DNA of 64,000 nucleotides from the NCBI RefSeq assembly GCF_001547895.1, contig NZ_AP014627.1, positions 1,677,501 through 1,741,500 of the forward strand. Direction: 5' to 3'. This stretch comes from Pseudomonas sp. Os17 (GTDB taxonomy: Bacteria; Pseudomonadota; Gammaproteobacteria; Pseudomonadales; Pseudomonadaceae). Of the stretch, positions 40,320-47,996 are shown in pieces; within the stretch, counting starts at the first letter, position 1; the number at the start of each line of letters is the position of its first letter. Under the pieces are notes generated by a model that had not been told where the DNA came from, made no database searches, and saw only the letters and a program-made list of their open reading frames with translations. The position numbers and the translations under genes were made by a program.

Positions 40320-40634
40320 ATGAGAAAATTCTGTTGTGTGTTGCTGGCGTTGTTGCCTCTCTGCGCCTGGGCCTATCCCATCGATGTCGAGAAGCAGCTC
40401 AATGGCCTGAGCATCGATTACACCGCCTACGACACCGATGAAGACATCGGCTCCATCCAGTTGAACAACTTCGGCAAGCGCGATGCCCTGTGCTCGGTGG
40501 TATTTCGCAATGGCCCCGAGTCGCCGCGTACCCGCAAGGTGGAAGTCGCCGCGGGGCAGAGCAAGAACGTGACCGCCAAGTTCAACCGCAAGATCATCAA
40601 GCTGCGCCTGGAACTGAACTGCCAGGCCAAGTGA
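40320..40634 (+). CDS. Small secreted protein of unknown function
   Basis: A 104-residue protein with a signal peptide cut after LPLCAWA (about residue 18). The mature domain has two Cys (DALCSVV and LELNCQAK) likely to be disulfide-bonded, and the pattern of an immunoglobulin-like beta-sandwich (IGSIQLNNFGKRDALCSVVF ... AAGQSKNVTAKFNRKIIKLRLELNC). Homologues are common in Pseudomonas, sometimes mislabelled as 3-phosphoglycerate kinase, which this clearly is not. Divergent from the LysR gene. Confidence 0.7.
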   Translation: MRKFCCVLLALLPLCAWAYPIDVEKQLNGLSIDYTAYDTDEDIGSIQLNNFGKRDALCSVVFRNGPESPRTRKVEVAAGQSKNVTAKFNRKIIKLRLELNCQAK

Positions 40635-40791
40635 TCGAAGCAGGCCGGTCCAGGGGATTGCACAGGGGCCGGCTGTGCTTATAAACGAATTTATTGATTG
40701 GTTATAGCAGTTATTTGCGCTTTTTCATCGATATCACTCTGTTTAATCTGCGCTCCATCGACTTACGCATACCCCGATGGAGGCTTCAGCC

Positions 40792-41391
40792 ATGTCCCGC
40801 GTCCTGATCATTGAAAGCAGCGCCCGCCAGCAGGATTCCGTATCCCGGCAACTGACCCAGACCTTTATCCAGCAATGGCAGGCCGCTCACCCCGGCGACT
40901 CGATCACGGTCCGCGACCTGGCCCGCCACCCGGTGCCGCACCTGGACGCCAACCTGCTGGGGGGCTGGATGAAGCCCGCCGAGCAGCGCAGCGCCGCCGA
41001 GCAGGACTCCCTGCAGCGTTCCAACGAATTGACCGAAGAGTTGCTGGCCGCTGACGTGCTGGTGCTGGCCGCGCCGATGTACAACTTCGCCATTCCCAGC
41101 ACCCTGAAGGCCTGGCTCGACCATGTGCTGCGCGCCGGGGTGACCTTCAAGTACACCGACACCGGGCCCCAGGGCCTGCTCACCGGCAAGCGCGCCTACG
41201 TGCTCACTGCCCGTGGCGGCATCTACGCCGGCAGCAGCGCCGATCACCAGGAACCCTACCTGCGTCAGGTGATGGGCTTTATCGGTATCCACGACGTCGA
41301 GTTCATCCACGCCGAAGGCCTGAACCTGGGGGGTGACTTCCATGAAAAGGGCCTGAACCAGGCCAATGCCAAGCTGGCCCAGGTGGCCTGA
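40792..41391 (+). CDS. azoR: FMN-dependent NADH-azoreductase
   Basis: A 199-residue flavodoxin-like quinone reductase. Family marks are SSARQQDSVSRQL (FMN phosphate site), APMYNFAIPSTLKAWLDHVLRAGVTFKYT and TARGGIYAG. It reduces quinones and azo compounds with NADH. The ATG at 40792 has GGAGG upstream (40780s) at about 7 bases; an in-frame ATG at 40777 overlaps that site and is rejected. Confidence 0.93.
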   Translation: MSRVLIIESSARQQDSVSRQLTQTFIQQWQAAHPGDSITVRDLARHPVPHLDANLLGGWMKPAEQRSAAEQDSLQRSNELTEELLAADVLVLAAPMYNFAIPSTLKAWLDHVLRAGVTFKYTDTGPQGLLTGKRAYVLTARGGIYAGSSADHQEPYLRQVMGFIGIHDVEFIHAEGLNLGGDFHEKGLNQANAKLAQVA

Positions 41392-41548
41392 GCCAGGAGC
41401 TGGGGCCCAGGCGCCCCTCAGCCAGGGGCTCGGCGCCGCCGTTAATCCGCAGATAATCCCCCGGTGTTGAAGTAGCGCCTGCGGATCCCCTTCAAGCCGG
41501 TTCGCGCATCGAACCTCCCTTTGCACTGGTTGCTCCTTCAGTGCCGAC
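41392..41548. other. Structured intergenic region, possible small RNA
   Basis: A 157-base stretch between azoR and a strong terminator. It contains GGGGC-(6)-GCCCC-like and GGTTCG-CGCAT-CGAACC (41499-41515) hairpins. Terminated structured DNA of this length could encode a small RNA of about 100-180 nt or simply be the azoR 3' UTR. No named family is recognised. Confidence 0.3.
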
Positions 41549-41585
41549 GCCCGATTGCACGCTTAGCGAGATCGGGCTTTTTTTT
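41549..41585 (+). terminator. Rho-independent terminator
   Basis: GCCCGAT and ATCGGGC pair over seven bases around a 15-base loop and are followed by eight T. Confidence 0.85.
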
Positions 41586-41648
41586 GCCCGGGATTTCATC
41601 TGCGCGGGCAAAACCGCTATCGTCGCCGCCATTCAAGATGAGGCGAAC

Positions 41649-42512
41649 ATGGGCTATCTACTTTTTGTCACCCTGATCCAGGCGTTTTCCTTCAGCCTGA
41701 TCGGCGAATACCTGGCCGGGCATGTCGACAGTTACTTCGCGGTGCTGGTGCGGGTGCTGCTGGCGGGGCTGGTGTTTCTTCCGCTGACCCGCTGGCGCCG
41801 GGTGGAGCCGGCGTTCATGCGCGGCATGCTGCTGATCGGAGCGCTGCAGTTCGGCATCACCTACGTGTGCCTGTACCTGAGCTTTCGCGTGTTGACGGTG
41901 CCGGAGGTGCTGCTGTTCACCATCCTCACGCCGTTGCACGTGACCCTGATCGAAGACGCCCTGAACCGGCGTTTCAACCCCTGGGGCCTGTTGGCGGCGC
42001 TGGTGGCGGTGGCGGGCGCGGTGGTGATTCGCTACGACAGCGTCAACCCGGATTTCTTCATCGGCTTCTTGCTGCTGCAACTGGCCAACTTCACCTACGC
42101 CGCCGGGCAAGTGCTGTACAAGCACCTGGTGGCGCGCCATCCCAGCGACCTGCCGCACTACCGGCGCTTCGGCTACTTCTACCTGGGCGCCTTGCTGGTG
42201 GTGCTGCCGGCGTTCCTGCTGTTCGGCAAGGCCCATTACCTGCCTGATGCGCCGCTGCAATGGGCGGTGCTGCTGTTTCTCGGCCTGGTGTCCACGGCCC
42301 TGGGCATGTACTGGTGGAACAAGGGCGCGTGCCTGGTGACCGGCGCCACCCTGGCGGTGATGAACAACCTGCATGTGCCGGTGGGGCTGTTGATCAACCT
42401 GCTGATCTGGAACCAGCACGAAGACCTGGGGCGGCTGATGCTGGGCGGCTTGGTGATCCTTGGCGCGGTATGGATCAGCCGCCGCGGTGCCCGGCCCCGC
42501 CTGATCCCGTAA
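41649..42512 (+). CDS. EamA/DMT-family carboxylate/amino-acid transporter
   Basis: A 287-residue ten-helix transporter resembling YigM-type carboxylate/amino-acid/amine transporters (GYLLFVTLIQAFSFSLIGEYLAGHVDSYFAVLVRVLLAG at the N-terminus, STALGMYWWNKGACLVTGATLAVMNNLHVPVGLL in the second repeat). The ATG at 41649 is chosen because earlier in-frame codons lie within the terminator hairpin. Followed by the REP array. Substrate unknown. Confidence 0.82.
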   Translation: MGYLLFVTLIQAFSFSLIGEYLAGHVDSYFAVLVRVLLAGLVFLPLTRWRRVEPAFMRGMLLIGALQFGITYVCLYLSFRVLTVPEVLLFTILTPLHVTLIEDALNRRFNPWGLLAALVAVAGAVVIRYDSVNPDFFIGFLLLQLANFTYAAGQVLYKHLVARHPSDLPHYRRFGYFYLGALLVVLPAFLLFGKAHYLPDAPLQWAVLLFLGLVSTALGMYWWNKGACLVTGATLAVMNNLHVPVGLLINLLIWNQHEDLGRLMLGGLVILGAVWISRRGARPRLIP

Positions 42513-42532
42513 CCCGCAGGAGCCGCTGATCT

Positions 42533-43084
42533 GCCGGAGCCGGCTTGCCGGCTAAGAGCCCCGCAAGCCCTGCGTCTGACCGGTCAACGCCTTCGCTGAT
42601 CGGTAGGAGCCGGCTTGCCGGCGAAAGGGGCCGCAAGCCTTGCGCCTGACGGGCCGACGCTTTCGCTGATCTGTAGGAGCCGGCTTGCCGGCGAAGAGGC
42701 CCGCAAGCCCTGCGCCTGAACGGCCGACGCCTTCGCTGATCTGTAGGAGCCGGCTTGCCGGCGAAAGGGCCCGCAAGCCTTGCACCTGTCGGGCCGACGC
42801 TTTCGCTGGCAAGCCAGCTCCTACGGTGGGGCAGAGTCGGCTTGCTGGGGTAAGGGGCCGCAAGCCTGGCGTCTGACTGGCCGACGCTTTCGCTGGCAAG
42901 CCAGCTCCTACGGTAGGGCAGAGTCGGCTTGCTGGGGTAAGGGTCCGCAAGCCTTGCGCCTGACGGGCCGACGCTTTCGCTGGCAAGCCAGCTCCTACGG
43001 TGGGGCAGAGTCGGCTTGTCGGGGTAAGGGGCCGCAGCCTGGCGTCTGACGGGCCGACGCTTTCGCTGGCAAGCCAGCTCCTAC
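42533..43084. repeat. Tandem REP array with two periodicities
   Basis: The left part holds four units of exactly 70 bases, starting at 42533, 42603, 42673 and 42743, each opening with GGAGCCGGCTTGCCGGC or a variant. The right part holds units of 87, 87 and 86 bases, judged from the inverted core GCTGGCAAGCCAGCTCC at 42805, 42892, 42979 and 43065. All units share a central CCGCAAGCC..GCGCCTGAC.GGCCGACGCTTTCGCTG segment. The array fills the gap between the EamA and MscS genes and contains no gene. Confidence 0.9.
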
Positions 43085-43088
43085 GAAG

Positions 43089-44387
43089 TTACAGCGCCTG
43101 TTTTTCGAGCTGGGGCACATGGCTGGCCCCCAGGACCGCCGGCAGCAAACCGGCCCGCAGATCGGTGCCGCTGGGCTGCTGGTAGAGGTTCAGGCCGAAC
43201 TCCGGCATCACCGCCAGCAGGTAATCGAAGATATCCCCCTGGATGCGCTCGTAATCGACCCAGGCGGTGGTGCGGGTAAAGCAGTAGATCTCCAGCGGAA
43301 TGCCCTGGGCCGTGGTCTGCATCTGACGCACCATGCAGGTCATGTTCGGCTGGATCTCCGGGTGGCTCTTGAGGTACGCCAGGGCGTAGGCGCGGAAGGT
43401 GCCGATGTTGGTCATGCGCCGGCGGTTGGCCGACAGCGCGGCGACATTGCCCTGGGCTTCGTTCCAACTCTTGAGCTCGGCCTGCTTGCGCCCGATGTAG
43501 TCGGTGAGCAGGCGCACCTTGCTCAGCCGCTGCTCTTCGTCGTCATGCAGAAAACGCACGCCGCTGGCATCGATGTACAGGCTGCGCTTGATCCGCCGGC
43601 CGCCGGACTGCTGCATGCCGCGCCAGTTCTTGAACGACTCGCTCATCAGGCGCCAGGTGGGGATGGAGACGATGGTCTTGTCGAAGTTCTGCACCTTGAC
43701 CGTGTGCAGGGTGATGTCCACCACATCGCCGTCGGCGCCGACCTGGGGCATCTCGATCCAGTCGCCGACCCGCAGCATGTCGTTGCTGGTCAACTGCACG
43801 CTGGCGACGAAGGACAGCAGGGTGTCCTTGTAGACCAACAGGATCACCGCCGACATGGCGCCCAGACCGGACAGCAGCAACAGCGGCGAGCGGTCGATCA
43901 GGGTGGCGACGATGATGATCGCGCCAAACACATACAGCACCATCTTCGCCAGTTGCACATAGCCCTTGATCGAGCGGGTGCGGGCGTGTTCGGTGCGGGC
44001 GTAGATGTCCAGCAGGGCATTGAGCAGGGCGCTCAGGGCCAGCAACTGGAACAGGATGGTGAAGGCCATGGCCAGGTTGCCGAGGAACAGCAGGCTGGTC
44101 TTGCTCAGCTCCGGCACCAGGTGCAGGCCGAACTGGATCACCAGGGACGGGGTCATCTGCGCCAGGCGGTGGAACACCTTGTTGTGGCGCAGGTCATTGA
44201 GCCAGTGCAGGGCCGGCTGGCGCCCCAGCAACCTGATGGCGTGCAGCACCAGGTAGCGGGCCACTCGTCCGAGCACCAGGGCGACCACCAGTAACAGGGC
44301 CAGGCCGATGCCGGCGTGCAGGAGCGGGTGTTGATCGAGGGCTCCCCAGAGATCCTGGGTATTGAGCCAGAGCTGTTTGAAATCCAT
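43089..44387 (-). CDS. MscS-family mechanosensitive channel (YbdG-like)
   Basis: A 432-residue channel with five predicted membrane helices. The pore helix region is LSGLGAMSAVILLVYKDTLLSFVASVQLTSNDMLRVGDWIEM at about residues 185-225, followed by the MscS beta-domain (GDVVDITLHTVKVQNFDKTIVSIP) and a C-terminal cytoplasmic domain. Length and the FKNWRGMQQSGGRRIKRSLYID segment match YbdG, a small-conductance channel protecting against hypo-osmotic shock. Its 3' end abuts the REP array. Confidence 0.88.
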   Translation of the reverse strand: MDFKQLWLNTQDLWGALDQHPLLHAGIGLALLLVVALVLGRVARYLVLHAIRLLGRQPALHWLNDLRHNKVFHRLAQMTPSLVIQFGLHLVPELSKTSLLFLGNLAMAFTILFQLLALSALLNALLDIYARTEHARTRSIKGYVQLAKMVLYVFGAIIIVATLIDRSPLLLLSGLGAMSAVILLVYKDTLLSFVASVQLTSNDMLRVGDWIEMPQVGADGDVVDITLHTVKVQNFDKTIVSIPTWRLMSESFKNWRGMQQSGGRRIKRSLYIDASGVRFLHDDEEQRLSKVRLLTDYIGRKQAELKSWNEAQGNVAALSANRRRMTNIGTFRAYALAYLKSHPEIQPNMTCMVRQMQTTAQGIPLEIYCFTRTTAWVDYERIQGDIFDYLLAVMPEFGLNLYQQPSGTDLRAGLLPAVLGASHVPQLEKQAL

Positions 44388-44580
44388 GGGCTAAAACGAT
44401 TCTTCTATGGGACACGAGGGGAGGATTAGAGCATTTAACCCTGACAAAGTTACGGTTAAGGACAAATCGGCTAACAAAAAACCAACTCTTTGCCACCGTT
44501 TGCACAAAGAAACTCGGCCTTCGCGCTCGAAACCGTTACCCTATGCAGCTGTTTTTTTGCATATCTTCGAGGTAGCACCC

Positions 44581-45921
44581 GTGTTTTCCCAATTCGCCCT
44601 GCACGAACGCCTGCTCAAAGCCGTGGCCGAGCTTAAATTTGTCGAGCCGACGCCGGTGCAAGCAGCGGCTATTCCGCTCGCGCTGCAAGGGCGTGACCTG
44701 CGGGTGACGGCACAGACCGGCAGCGGCAAGACCGCGGCCTTTGTCCTGCCGATCCTCAATCGCCTGATCGGCCCGGCGAAGATCCGCGTCAGCATCAAGA
44801 CCCTGATCCTGCTGCCGACCCGGGAACTGGCCCAGCAGACCCTCAAGGAAGTCGAGCGTTTCTCCCAGTTCACCTTCATCAAGTCCGGCCTGATCACCGG
44901 CGGTGAAGACTTCAAGGTCCAGGCCGCCATGCTGCGCAAGGTGCCGGACATCCTCATCGGCACCCCGGGGCGCATGCTGGAGCAGCTCAACGCCGGCAAC
45001 CTGGACCTCAAAGAAGTCGAAGTGCTGGTGCTCGACGAAGCCGACCGCATGCTCGACATGGGCTTTGCCGAAGACGTGCAGCGCCTGGTGGACGAATGCC
45101 CGAACCGCCAGCAGACCATGTTGTTCTCCGCCACCACCGGCGGTTCCGGCCTGCGGGAAATGGTTGCCAAGGTCCTCAACAACCCTGAGCACCTGCAACT
45201 CAACAGCGTCAGCCAGCTCAACGAAACCACCCGTCAGCAGATCATCACCGCCGACCACAACCAGCACAAAGAACAGATCGTCAACTGGCTGCTGGCCAAC
45301 GAGACCTACCAGAAGGCCATCGTCTTCACCAACACCCGGGCCATGGCCGACCGCATCTACGGTCGCCTGGTGGCCCAGGATTACAAGGCGTTCGTCCTGC
45401 ACGGCGAGAAGGACCAGAAGGATCGCAAGCTGGCCATCGATCGCCTGAAGCAGGGCGGGGTCAAGATCCTGGTGGCCACCGACGTCGCCGCCCGCGGCCT
45501 GGACGTCGACGGCCTGGACCTGGTGATCAACTTCGACATGCCCCGCAGCGGCGACGAATACGTGCACCGCATCGGTCGTACTGGCCGCGCCGGCAACGAT
45601 GGCCTGGCCATCTCGCTGATCTGCCACGGCGACTGGAACCTGATGTCGAGCATCGAGCGCTACCTCAAGCAGAGCTTCGAGCGCCGCACCATCAAGGAAG
45701 TCAAAGGCACCTACAGCGGCCCGAAAAAGGTCAAGGCGTCCGGCAAGGCCGTTGGCGTGAAGAAGAAAAAGACCGACGCCAAGGGCGACAAGAAAAAGTC
45801 CGTGGCCAAGTCGCCGACCAAGCGCAGGACCGCCAACCGCCCGAAAAGCGACAGCCTGGTCAGCCAGGACGGCCTGGCGCCGCTCAAGCGCCGCAAGCCA
45901 CAGGCGCCGGCGGCTGAGTAA
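44581..45921 (+). CDS. DEAD-box RNA helicase
   Basis: A 446-residue helicase. Q-motif EPTPVQAAAIP, Walker A TAQTGSGKTAA, DEAD in VLVLDEADRMLDMGF, SAT in LFSATTGG and HRIGRTGRAGN are all intact. A Lys-rich tail follows (about residues 385-446), usual in SrmB/RhlE-like helicases that remodel ribosomal RNA. The GTG at 44581 is preferred: homology starts with VFSQFALHERLL, and the upstream in-frame region has no coding character. A strong terminator follows. Confidence 0.92.
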   Translation: MFSQFALHERLLKAVAELKFVEPTPVQAAAIPLALQGRDLRVTAQTGSGKTAAFVLPILNRLIGPAKIRVSIKTLILLPTRELAQQTLKEVERFSQFTFIKSGLITGGEDFKVQAAMLRKVPDILIGTPGRMLEQLNAGNLDLKEVEVLVLDEADRMLDMGFAEDVQRLVDECPNRQQTMLFSATTGGSGLREMVAKVLNNPEHLQLNSVSQLNETTRQQIITADHNQHKEQIVNWLLANETYQKAIVFTNTRAMADRIYGRLVAQDYKAFVLHGEKDQKDRKLAIDRLKQGGVKILVATDVAARGLDVDGLDLVINFDMPRSGDEYVHRIGRTGRAGNDGLAISLICHGDWNLMSSIERYLKQSFERRTIKEVKGTYSGPKKVKASGKAVGVKKKKTDAKGDKKKSVAKSPTKRRTANRPKSDSLVSQDGLAPLKRRKPQAPAAE

Positions 45922-45942
45922 GCCCGCCGCCTGCTGTCGATG

Positions 45943-45973
45943 AAAAGCCCGGACCTGGTCCGGGCTTTTTTTT
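45943..45973 (+). terminator. Rho-independent terminator of the DEAD-box gene
   Basis: AAGCCCGGACC-TG-GTCCGGGCTT hairpin with a run of eight T. Confidence 0.92.
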
Positions 45974-46226
45974 GCCTGGCTTGCGGGTTTTCTCCCAGGC
46001 CGGGCTGGGCCTGCAGGCCGCCACCAAGAACTGTGGCCTAAAGATTAAGAAATGTCTGATGTGTCGGTGACTGGAGCAAATCTAGTATCGGCATCCGCTG
46101 AAGGGCCCGGATTATTTGGGAAAGACACAGTCTTTCAGCCTGCTCAGCGCTCATTTGACGTCAAGATGATGGCACATTAGCATCCGCGCCCTGTCTTGGC
46201 CTTGCTGCCCTTTCGAAGGATCGAAT
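45974..46226. promoter_or_regulatory. Promoter region of the cdiBA operon
   Basis: About 250 bases between the helicase terminator and cdiB with no gene. A short dyad AAAGAC-ACA-GTCTTT lies at 46121-46135. A TAGTAT hexamer at about 46083 is a weak candidate -10 element. Exact promoter not assignable by eye. Confidence 0.35.
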
Positions 46227-47969
46227 ATGTCTCTCTCCACCCTCGGGATGAGGTTGTGCTGCGCGCTGTCTTGCCTGCTGCTGACTGGCCCCTTGCACAC
46301 GGCCCTTGCCGCCCCCTTACCTGCACCGACCTTCAGCCCCGGCGACCAGGACCTGATCCGCGACCGGCAGAACCGCCTGCTGGAAGAACAGCAGCGGCGT
46401 CTCGAAGAACTCAAGGACCTGCCCGGCAAGAGCGCCACGCCGGTGGCACCCAGCGCGCCCGCCGACAGCCGCTGCTTCCCGATCAAGGACATCCAGCTCA
46501 AGGGCGCCGACTCGCTGTCCGCCAGCGAGCGCGAGAGCCTGCTTAAGCCCTACATCGGCCAGTGCCTGGGAGTGCCTCAGCTCAACGAGCTGCTCAAGGT
46601 CATCACCAACCGCTACATCGAAAAGGGCCTGGTCACCAGCCGCGCCTACCTGCCGCAACAGGACCTGTCCAGCGGCCACCTGCAGGTGCTGGTGGTGGAA
46701 GGCAAGCTCGAAGGCCTCAAGGCCGCCGAAGGCAGCAAGCTCAGCGCCCGCGAACTGAACATGGCCTTTCCCGGCAGCAGCGGTGAGTTGCTCAACCTGC
46801 GGCAGATCGAGCAGATGGTCGACCAACTCAACCGCCTGCCGTCGAACCAGGCGCAGATGGAACTGGCCCCGGGGCAGGCCGTGGGCGGCAGTGAAGTCCT
46901 GGTCAAGAACAACCCGCAAAAGCCCTGGCGCGTCGGCCTGTCGCGCAGCAATGAGGGCCAGAAGAGCACTGGCGAGCAGCAGTGGGGCAGCTCTTTCGAA
47001 TGGGACAGCCCCCTGGGCCTGGCCGACCAACTGGTGCTGCGCGGTGGCCACGACGCCATCAGCGACCACCAGAAAACCTCGCGCAACGCCATGCTCTACT
47101 ACAACCTGCCGTTTGGCTGGTGGAACCTCAGCTACAGCTACAGCCAGAGCGAGTACCGCTCCCTGGCCCAGGGGCAGGGCTTCAACTTCAAACAGACCGG
47201 CGACAGCCAGAACCACCAACTGCGCCTGGAGCGAGTGATCCACCGCGACGCCGTGAGCAAGACCTCGCTGAACAGCGGCCTGAGCTACCTGCGCACCAAC
47301 AACTACATCGAAGACAGCAAGCTCGCCAACAGCAGCAACCGCCTCAGTGAAGCCCAGTTCGGCATCAACCATGGCCGGCGCATCGGCGGCGCTTTCGTCA
47401 ACTTCGACCTGGGGCTGCAGGACGGCATCGGTGCCTTCGATGCCCAGCGCGAAAACCAGCGTGACCGATACGGCAATCGCCAGGCCAACGCCCGCTATCG
47501 CAAATACACCGCCACCGCCAGCTACCTGCAGCCGTTCAAGCTGTGGGACGAGTCCCTGGTGTTCAGCAGCCTGGTCACCGGCCAGCGCAGCGAGGATGTG
47601 CTGTTCAGCTCGCAACGCATGAGCCTGGGCAGCCAGTCCTCGATCCGTGGCTACAAGGACCAGAGCCTCAATGGCGACAGCGGCTACTACTGGCGCAACG
47701 ACCTGCGCTGGAGTCGCCCGGTGACCTGGAACTGGCTGCGCCCGGCGTTCGCCGAGTACGGCACCGGGCTGGGCTATGACGTTGGCGCGATCCGCAACGA
47801 CCGCTACAACGCCGAGCAGCATGGCCGGGTCTCCAGCGACTCCATCGAGTTCTTCGCCCGCGGCAAGCACCTCGCCGCCAGCCTGACCTTCGCCCACTCC
47901 CTCGAGCGGCCAGATGCCCTGAGTGAGCGGGAAGCACCGATCTACTTCCGTTTGGACCTGTTCCTCTAA
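46227..47969 (+). CDS. cdiB: Two-partner-secretion outer-membrane transporter (CdiB/TpsB)
   Basis: A 580-residue Omp85/FhaC-type transporter that exports CdiA across the outer membrane. It has a signal peptide (cut after LHTALA, about 28), a charged plug-helix region rich in Gln and Arg at about 40-65, two POTRA domains at about 85-240 (CFPIKDIQLKGADSLS; YLPQQDLSSGHLQVLVVEGKLEGLK), and a 16-strand barrel. The lid motif is SIRGYKDQ at about residue 473. It ends at LDLFL with an aromatic-type barrel end. It is 27 bases upstream of cdiA on the same strand. Confidence 0.93.
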   Translation: MSLSTLGMRLCCALSCLLLTGPLHTALAAPLPAPTFSPGDQDLIRDRQNRLLEEQQRRLEELKDLPGKSATPVAPSAPADSRCFPIKDIQLKGADSLSASERESLLKPYIGQCLGVPQLNELLKVITNRYIEKGLVTSRAYLPQQDLSSGHLQVLVVEGKLEGLKAAEGSKLSARELNMAFPGSSGELLNLRQIEQMVDQLNRLPSNQAQMELAPGQAVGGSEVLVKNNPQKPWRVGLSRSNEGQKSTGEQQWGSSFEWDSPLGLADQLVLRGGHDAISDHQKTSRNAMLYYNLPFGWWNLSYSYSQSEYRSLAQGQGFNFKQTGDSQNHQLRLERVIHRDAVSKTSLNSGLSYLRTNNYIEDSKLANSSNRLSEAQFGINHGRRIGGAFVNFDLGLQDGIGAFDAQRENQRDRYGNRQANARYRKYTATASYLQPFKLWDESLVFSSLVTGQRSEDVLFSSQRMSLGSQSSIRGYKDQSLNGDSGYYWRNDLRWSRPVTWNWLRPAFAEYGTGLGYDVGAIRNDRYNAEQHGRVSSDSIEFFARGKHLAASLTFAHSLERPDALSEREAPIYFRLDLFL

Positions 47970-47996
47970 TTCCGCTTTTTGCCTGAGATTTTCGAC

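Noticed and set aside
41499..41515. T-arm-like hairpin GGTTCG-CGCAT-CGAACC suggesting a tRNA
   Set aside because: No matching acceptor, D or anticodon arms around it; only a simple hairpin.
42533..43084. Regular repeat array that could be taken for a CRISPR
   Set aside because: Units are 70-87 bases with the repeat covering the whole period; there are no unique spacers, and the core is a REP palindrome. No cas genes are near.
45974..46226. Confident sigma-70 promoter for cdiB
   Set aside because: Only weak hexamer matches with poor spacing; left as an unspecified promoter region.
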